In this document: positions 58,562 through 64,000 of the stretch, piece by piece | How positions within the stretch are numbered: position 1 is the first letter of the stretch | How the letters are laid out: every line of letters begins with the position of its first letter | Assembly: GCF_042643165.1 (NCBI RefSeq) | Contig: NZ_JBHRSH010000002.1 | Location: forward strand, 496,001 to 560,000 | Direction of reading: 5' to 3' | Source of the DNA: Hyphococcus aureus | Lineage (GTDB): Bacteria > Pseudomonadota > Alphaproteobacteria > Caulobacterales > Parvularculaceae | Length of the DNA: 64,000 nucleotides | The notes under the pieces: model-generated | What the model saw: only the letters and a program-made list of their open reading frames with translations | What the model was told of the DNA's origin: nothing | Databases searched by the model: none | Made by a program: the position numbers and the translations under genes

Positions 58562-60543
58562 GCGGGCGCCGCCTCGACTGCTGCAGGCGCCGGTTTGCGG
58601 TCGCGCAACTTTGCCGGTTTTCGGCCCCTGTCGCCAAACGCCACAAGTCCGCCAAAAGCGGTCACAGCCGCGCCGAGCCATAAAAAACCGACAAGGGAAT
58701 TAAAGAACAGACGCACCGGCCAGCCATTGCCGGATTTATTGGCCCCGAATGAAATATAAAGATCGTTCATGCCGCGCGCGCGGATCGCCGCTTCACTCGT
58801 CTCCATCCCGCGCACGGGGTAAAACCGGCGTTCACCCGCCAGCATTACGCGTTGGTCATTTTTCGTTGCGAGAAACGTCGCGCGTTCGGCTTCATAATTC
58901 GGACCACTGATGCGCTCAACAGACTGCAAGGTGACAGAGTAGCCTGCGATTTCAGCCCTATCGCCTTCGGCCATGAGTTGAACCACTTCAGTTTTCCAGA
59001 GGCTCATGCTGGCGGCGCCGACAGCGAACAACGCGATGCCGCAATGGGCTATCGCCGCGCCCCAGGCGGCGCCGGGAAGGCCCTTGGCGCGCGCAAGACT
59101 TTGCGAGAAAGGCGCACGAAAAAGGTTGATGCGTCCGGCGATGTCGATCATCGCGCCGCCCGCAAGCCAGACCACAAGCCCCATGGCGAAGGCGCCGCTG
59201 ATGCGGGCGCGGTCCGCGATCACCGCGACGATGATCGCCATCACGAGCGCCGCCGCGGCGGCGGGCCAGAGTTTTTTAACACTGGCGCCGAGATCGGCCT
59301 TCTTCCACGCAAGCAATGTTCCGACAGCAGCAAGGATCAGCGTTACAGACGCAAGCGGCGCAAAGATGAAATTGAAATAAGGCGCGCCGACGGAAATTTT
59401 CTCGCTCGACAACACATCAATGAACAGCGGATAGAATGTTCCGACGAAAACAACCGCGCAGGCCACAAGCATCAAGACATTGTTGACGACAAGCGCGCCC
59501 TCGCGGCTGACCGCAGCAAACGCGCCCGTCGCCGAGAGTGAATTCGCCCGCAGCGCAAAAAGGCTGAGCGATCCGCCGATCGCCGCCATCAAGATCATGA
59601 GAATGAACACGCCGCGCGTCGGATCCACCGCGAAGGCATGGACTGAGGTGATAACGCCCGAGCGCACAAGGAAAGTGCCCACAAGACTGAGCGAAAATGC
59701 GGTGATGGCAAGGAGGACCGCCCACCCCTTCATGGCGTCGCGGCGTTCAACCACGCGAACCGAATGGATCAGCGCGGTGCCCGCGAGCCACGGCATGAGA
59801 GAGGCGTTCTCCACCGGGTCCCACGCCCACCAGCCGCCCCAGCCAAGCTCGTAATAGGCCCACCAGCTCCCGAGCGCGATGCCGATGGTGAGAAACACCC
59901 AGGCGATCAGCGCCCAGGGACGCACCAGGCGCGCCCAGACCGTATCGGCTTTGCCGCGAATGAGCGCGGCGACCGCAAAGGAGAACGGAATCGAGAAGCC
60001 CACATAGCCGAGATAGAGAAACGGCGGATGGATCGCGAGGCCGGGGTCCTGCAGCAACGGGTTCAGTCCCGTCCCGTCCAGCGGCGCCGGGAACAGCCGC
60101 AGGAACGGATTGGATGTGAACAGAATGAAAGCGAGGAAGGCGGAGACAATCAGCGCCTGTACGCCAAGCGTCAGCAACAACAGATCGCGCGGCGCTGCGC
60201 GCCCTTGCGCCGCCAGAACCCCGCTGAACAAGGTGAGGATCAGCGCCCAGAGCAGCATCGAGCCCTCATGGTTCGCCCATGTCCCGGTCAGCTTGTAGAT
60301 GAAGGGCTTCGCCGTATGGGAATTTTCAAAGACATTCGACACGGAAAAATCCGAAATCGCGTAAGCGTGCATCAGGCTGAAAAACGAGACCGCCACGAGA
60401 CCGAAAATCAGGATCGCCGCGCGCTGGCCAAAAGCGGCGAAGCGTGCATCCTGCGCCCGTGCGCCGATCAGCAGCGCCGGCGCCTGCGCCAGCGATAGCG
60501 CGAAAGCGAGGATCAGCGCGAAATGTCCGATTTCTGGGGTCAT
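58558..60543 (-). CDS. ccmF: Haem lyase subunit CcmF/CycK
   Basis: 661 residues, polytopic. The Trp-rich haem-handling motif WGGWWAWDPVENASLMPWL is present, together with GTWANHEGSMLLWALIL and IHPPFLYLGYVGFSIPFSFA. CcmF attaches haem to apocytochrome c with CcmH and CcmI. It heads the ccmFGHI operon; overlaps link each gene. ccmE, which often precedes ccmF, is not here, so haem delivery genes lie elsewhere. Confidence 0.97.
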   Translation of the reverse strand: MTPEIGHFALILAFALSLAQAPALLIGARAQDARFAAFGQRAAILIFGLVAVSFFSLMHAYAISDFSVSNVFENSHTAKPFIYKLTGTWANHEGSMLLWALILTLFSGVLAAQGRAAPRDLLLLTLGVQALIVSAFLAFILFTSNPFLRLFPAPLDGTGLNPLLQDPGLAIHPPFLYLGYVGFSIPFSFAVAALIRGKADTVWARLVRPWALIAWVFLTIGIALGSWWAYYELGWGGWWAWDPVENASLMPWLAGTALIHSVRVVERRDAMKGWAVLLAITAFSLSLVGTFLVRSGVITSVHAFAVDPTRGVFILMILMAAIGGSLSLFALRANSLSATGAFAAVSREGALVVNNVLMLVACAVVFVGTFYPLFIDVLSSEKISVGAPYFNFIFAPLASVTLILAAVGTLLAWKKADLGASVKKLWPAAAAALVMAIIVAVIADRARISGAFAMGLVVWLAGGAMIDIAGRINLFRAPFSQSLARAKGLPGAAWGAAIAHCGIALFAVGAASMSLWKTEVVQLMAEGDRAEIAGYSVTLQSVERISGPNYEAERATFLATKNDQRVMLAGERRFYPVRGMETSEAAIRARGMNDLYISFGANKSGNGWPVRLFFNSLVGFLWLGAAVTAFGGLVAFGDRGRKPAKLRDRKPAPAAVEAAPA

Positions 60544-60909
60544 GGAGCGGTCCTTGTACGAGCCGATTTCAATAGAGGCTTCGTCCGGATTCTGCGAGGG
60601 CCGCCTCCCGCGATAAATAGGCGCTGCTCCTCGCTGCGAGCGGGCCCCGAGCCTGTCTGCGCCCTTGTTTTATGCGGGGTTGCGGGCGATGTGGCGCCAT
60701 TTGGAATTTTCTGCTCCGTCATCATATCCGTCGCCTCGTTTGTCATCCCGAACGATTCCAGAGATCGCATGGCGAATGACCGTTGAGAGAGTATAGGGCG
60801 GCGCCGAAGGTGTTGGATAACTATTCACCAACACTGGGCAAAAGTGCTGTTTTTCAACAGAAATGATGAATTTCCGAAACAGCCGCTCGCCCTATGGGGG
60901 CGGGCTTTC
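60544..60909. repeat. Gene-free stretch with second copy of the dispersed repeat
   Basis: No convincing gene. GTCATCCCG at 60742-60750 with imperfect partner GCGAATGAC ending at 60780 resembles the element at 27749. Next come AGTATAGGGC and the stem-loop GTGTTGG (60810-60816), loop ATAACTATTCA, CCAACAC (60828-60834), matching the structure at 27935-27992. Order and spacing of the two parts are the same at both loci. Confidence 0.5.
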
Positions 60910-62031
60910 TCAGCGCACCATATCCACGATTTCGGTCATCACCGTCAGATGCTCCCGCGCAAAATTGCGGCAGCGTTCAGGCGACCAGCCATGAACCGGG
61001 TCCGGGTTCACATTCGCGTCCTTGAACGGCATTTCAAGAGTCATGGACAGACAGTTCCATGTCTCCGCGACATAGGAATTGGCGATATCGAGATTGGCCT
61101 TGCCGGGCGCGGCGGGCGGATAGCCCTGCTTGGTCTGGAAGTCCTTGGAGATGTCGAGCAGCCGCGAGGAATACGTACTGAACAGCTTCTCGTGGCGCTC
61201 ATCCCACGACGGAATGCCAAAAGCATTGTCAAGGAAGTTGTTGGGGATCGCCTCATCGCCATGGACGTCGAGGAAAAAATCGACGCCGGTCTCGCGCATT
61301 TTTTCGCGCGTGAGGAAGACTTCCGGGCTTTCCTCCATGCTAGCGTTGCGCCATGCGCGATTGAGGTCTTTTCCGGCGGCGTTGGTGCGCAAATGTCCGC
61401 GTTGGGCGCCGTCGAGATTCATGCACGGCACAATATGGAACGTCGCCTGCTCCAGCAGGGTCTTGGCGCCGCCATCCCCTTCATCGGTGAGACGCTCCAG
61501 AAAGCCTTCCATCCACCACGAGCCCATGGTCTCGCCCGGATGCTGGCGCGCAATCACCCAGAAGTGCCGCGCGCCTTCGCCGGCTTTGAAATAATCGATT
61601 TCCTGACCGTCCAAAGTCTCGCCAAGAACCTCATGCGAGAGCACCGGCGACTCTTTGATATTTTCAATATAGGTGCGGTAGCGGCTGGTCGGATAAGGCG
61701 CGAAATAGGCGTAATAGATTTTATCTTTTTCCGGCTTATGCGTGATTATCAGCTCGCGGCCGTCAAACGCCGTATCCACGCGGAACCAGTCGTCCTGATC
61801 ATAGGAGGCGACGGCGCGGTAGTCTTTCCAGCCGCCAAGATACGACGCCCCTTGCGCATTGGTGAGACGCATCTTCAGGGCTTGCCCCTCCGCACCCTCA
61901 ACGCAATAGAAAAACCACTGAAAGAAGTTGGCCTTGCCGTCGGGTTTGATCTCAAGCTCTATATTCGATGGATTGTCGGCGTTCGTACAGAGAATGTTGC
62001 CGCTGTCGAAATCGCTTGAGATCTTGATCAT
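60910..62031 (-). CDS. M14-family zinc carboxypeptidase (cytosolic type)
   Basis: 373 residues, no signal peptide. The N-terminal 130 residues are a beta-sandwich typical of AGBL/cytosolic carboxypeptidases (NIELEIKPDGKANFFQWFFYCVEG). Zinc ligands H164 and E167 are in RQHPGETMGSWWMEG and H257 in FFLDVHGDEAIP; the catalytic Glu is E333 in SMTLEMPFKD. It trims C-terminal residues from peptides; bacterial substrates are not established. It lies 24 bp downstream of aspS on the same strand. Confidence 0.93.
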   Translation of the reverse strand: MIKISSDFDSGNILCTNADNPSNIELEIKPDGKANFFQWFFYCVEGAEGQALKMRLTNAQGASYLGGWKDYRAVASYDQDDWFRVDTAFDGRELIITHKPEKDKIYYAYFAPYPTSRYRTYIENIKESPVLSHEVLGETLDGQEIDYFKAGEGARHFWVIARQHPGETMGSWWMEGFLERLTDEGDGGAKTLLEQATFHIVPCMNLDGAQRGHLRTNAAGKDLNRAWRNASMEESPEVFLTREKMRETGVDFFLDVHGDEAIPNNFLDNAFGIPSWDERHEKLFSTYSSRLLDISKDFQTKQGYPPAAPGKANLDIANSYVAETWNCLSMTLEMPFKDANVNPDPVHGWSPERCRNFAREHLTVMTEIVDMVR

Positions 62032-62055
62032 TGCTTCCCTTCGGGGCCTCGCCCT

Positions 62056-63855
62056 TTAGTCTTTCTTTTCCGTGATCGGCATCACCACACGGATGTGAAC
62101 GTCCTTCAACTGTTCCGGCGACGCTTCGATCGGCGCATGAAGCAACAGATCTTCAGCCTGCTGAGTCATCGGGAACATCGTCACTTCGCGGATGTTCACC
62201 TGGTCGCAGAGCAGCATCACGATCCGCTCAATACCCATGGCGCACCCACCATGGGGCGGCGCGCCATATTTGAACGCATTCAACATGCCGCCGAACTTGT
62301 CCTCGACGACTTCCTTGCCGTAACCGGCGACGTCAAAGGCTTTATACATTATGTCGGGACGATGGTTCCGGATCGCGCCGGAGCCAAGCTCATATCCATT
62401 GCAGACGAGGTCGTACTGATAGGCCTTGATCGCGAGATAATCCTCGTCGGTCTTCACGCTTTCGAGCGCTTCAAGGCCTCCCTGCGGCATGGAAAACGGA
62501 TTGTGGCCGAACTCGACTTTTTTGTTTTCCTCGTCCCATTCATACATGGGAAAATCGACAATCCAGGCCATTTCGAATTTGTTCTTGTCGGTGAGGCCTA
62601 ATTCCTCGCCGATCACCACGCGCGCTTTCGCGGCGACCGCCTGGAAATCCTCCGCCTTGCCCGCAAGGAAGAACGCCGCATCGCCGGCTTTCATGCCAAG
62701 CTGCGCGCGCACCGCTTCGGCGCGTTCCGGACCGATATTCTTCGCCAGCGGACCTTTCACTTCCGTTTCGTCGAAGATCATGTAGCCCATGCCCGGCAGA
62801 CCTTCCTTCTGGGCGAAGGAATTCATGCGGTCGCAGAAAGCGCGAGAACCGCCGCCCGGCGCCGGTATGGCGCGGATTTCGTTTTTCGGATCGGCGTCGA
62901 GAATTTGCGCGAAGATCTTGAAGCCCGATCCACGGAAATGATCCGACACGATCTGCATTTCGATGGGGCAGCGAAGGTCCGGCTTGTCGGAACCATATTT
63001 CAGCATAGACTCATCATAAGGGATCATCGGGAACGGATAATTCGTCACCGCGCGCTCGCCGGCAAACGCCTTGAAGGTCTGCTCCATGACCGGGCCGACA
63101 GCGTCGAACACATCCTGGCGCTCAACGAAACTCATCTCGAGGTCGAGCTGATAGAATTCGCCGGCGGATCGGTCAGCGCGCGCATCCTCGTCGCGGAAGC
63201 ATGGCGCGATCTGGAAATAGCGGTCAAAGCCCGACACCATGATGAGCTGTTTGAAAATCTGCGGCGCCTGGGGCAGCGCATAGAATTTTCCGGGGTGAAG
63301 CCGCGACGGCACCAGAAAATCGCGCGCGCCTTCCGGCGATGACGCCGTCAGAATCGGCGTCTGGAACTCGGTGAAGCCCGCTTTTTCCATACCGCCCCGG
63401 ATCGCCGTAATGATCTTGGAACGGATCATGATGTTCCGGTGCAGGGTCTCACGGCGGAGATCGAGATAACGGTGCGTCATCCGGATGTCTTCGGGATAGT
63501 CAGGCTCGCCAAAAACCGGCAGCGGCAACTCGTCCGCGCTGGACAACACTTCAAACGCGTCCATGCGGACTTCGATATCACCCGTGGGGAGGTTCGGGTT
63601 CACGGCCTCGGCGTCGCGCGCGACCACCCGGCCGTCGATCATGATGACGCTTTCCTGGCGAACTTTCTCGACCTCTGCGAAAAACGCCGCTTCAGGCTCA
63701 ACCACGAGCTGTGTCAGCCCGTAATGATCGCGCAGGTCGATAAACAGGAGCCCTCCATGGTCACGCTTGCGGTGGACCCAGCCTGAGAGGCGAACGGTCT
63801 CGCCAACCTCGGTTTTGCGCAATTCTCCACAGGTGTGGCTACGATAGGCGTGCAT
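62056..63855 (-). CDS. aspS: Aspartyl-tRNA synthetase
   Basis: 599 residues from the ATG at 63855 (GGGGAA upstream). Class II synthetase that charges tRNA-Asp. OB-fold (VRLSGWVHRKRDHGGLLFIDLRDHYG), catalytic core with FQTPILTASSPEGARDFLVPS, FQIAPCFRDEDARADR (motif 2), the bacterial GAD insertion, and GCAMGIERIVMLLC (motif 3). Length matches bacterial AspRS. Whether it also charges tRNA-Asn cannot be judged. A longer frame to 63912 is not needed. Confidence 0.97.
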   Translation of the reverse strand: MHAYRSHTCGELRKTEVGETVRLSGWVHRKRDHGGLLFIDLRDHYGLTQLVVEPEAAFFAEVEKVRQESVIMIDGRVVARDAEAVNPNLPTGDIEVRMDAFEVLSSADELPLPVFGEPDYPEDIRMTHRYLDLRRETLHRNIMIRSKIITAIRGGMEKAGFTEFQTPILTASSPEGARDFLVPSRLHPGKFYALPQAPQIFKQLIMVSGFDRYFQIAPCFRDEDARADRSAGEFYQLDLEMSFVERQDVFDAVGPVMEQTFKAFAGERAVTNYPFPMIPYDESMLKYGSDKPDLRCPIEMQIVSDHFRGSGFKIFAQILDADPKNEIRAIPAPGGGSRAFCDRMNSFAQKEGLPGMGYMIFDETEVKGPLAKNIGPERAEAVRAQLGMKAGDAAFFLAGKAEDFQAVAAKARVVIGEELGLTDKNKFEMAWIVDFPMYEWDEENKKVEFGHNPFSMPQGGLEALESVKTDEDYLAIKAYQYDLVCNGYELGSGAIRNHRPDIMYKAFDVAGYGKEVVEDKFGGMLNAFKYGAPPHGGCAMGIERIVMLLCDQVNIREVTMFPMTQQAEDLLLHAPIEASPEQLKDVHIRVVMPITEKKD

Positions 63856-64000
63856 TCTATTCCCCACTGAAATTAGTCGCGCCGGAGTGGCGATTACCAC
63901 ATGCAATGTCAAGGCCGCGAGGTCAGGTTCGAAAGCGAGACGATTGCTTCACGCCATAAGCCAAAAAGTAAAGCTTACTGGACATTATTCACTTGACATA
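63856..64000. other. Right-edge upstream region of aspS
   Basis: No gene seen. A dyad-like AAGTAAAGCTTACT (63967-63980) and TTGACA near the right edge may belong to a divergent promoter whose gene lies outside the window. Confidence 0.3.

Noticed and set aside
60523..60786. Open frames on both strands between ccmF and the carboxypeptidase
   Set aside because: They run through the dispersed repeat and have no domain or ribosome-site support.
60844..62019. 391-codon plus-strand frame
   Set aside because: Antisense to the M14 carboxypeptidase, whose catalytic residues are all intact.

Overview
The window looks like a chromosomal segment of an aerobic, high-GC alphaproteobacterium, probably near the Caulobacterales/Parvularculales (Hyphomonadaceae-like). 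This placement is inferred from a GTTC-N7-GTTC LexA box, CobT, CcmFGHI, a TonB receptor paired with a beta-helix lipoprotein, a VPLPA-CTERM protein, a CHASE2 cyclase and a CadC/TolB/TPR regulator. There are no rRNA, tRNA, CRISPR or phage genes. Gene density is high on both strands. The only long gene-poor stretch is 27.6-28.6 kb, which carries dispersed repeats.

Layout. 0-5 kb: a TonB receptor running off the left edge and an internally duplicated lipoprotein, transcribed leftwards from a promoter with four Pho-box-like heptamers at an exact 11-bp pitch. 5-14 kb: prepilin peptidase, enoyl-CoA hydratase, succinate-semialdehyde dehydrogenase, a glycosyltransferase, then a tightly packed gyrA-coaD-cyclophilin-cyclophilin run. 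14-19 kb: lipoprotein Cu/Zn superoxide dismutase, a Tat-exported Kelch protein, a GNAT enzyme, and a nitric-oxide response cluster (NsrR, group III truncated globin, DUF1971, divergent membrane protein) with NsrR-type operators. 19-23 kb: a winged-helix/TolB/TPR regulator, small proteins, a histone-H1-like KRKT repeat protein and ssb. 23-28 kb: SOS-controlled uvrA with a lysine-rich tail, then an AT-richer HEPN-type gene resembling anti-phage ApeA, then repeats.

28-48 kb: a VPLPA-CTERM protein, a SWIM-finger protein, a TauD-like dioxygenase, apt-nnrU-solute-binding protein, an M13 peptidase lipoprotein, a large unknown lipoprotein, a sensor kinase whose phospho-acceptor His is replaced by Leu, cobT, two YceI proteins (one fused to cytochrome b561), a nitroreductase, a fused E1 alpha/beta dehydrogenase overlapping an acyltransferase, and a CorB-like protein.

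48-56 kb is the most interesting part. All genes lie on the minus strand: a Slam-like TPR/beta-barrel protein, a FecR-domain secreted protein, a CHASE2 class III nucleotide cyclase, two tandem 28-residue hydrophobic peptide genes, and a CRP-family regulator. Each peptide gene has its own near-perfect TGTGA-N6-TCACA box, centred 29.5 bp from the start of a candidate -10. The regulator keeps the cAMP-pocket and TGTGA-reading residues of CRP. This reads as a self-contained cAMP circuit whose output is two unannotated small membrane peptides. 56-64 kb: DUF3307, the ccmFGHI cytochrome c maturation operon, an M14 carboxypeptidase and aspS.
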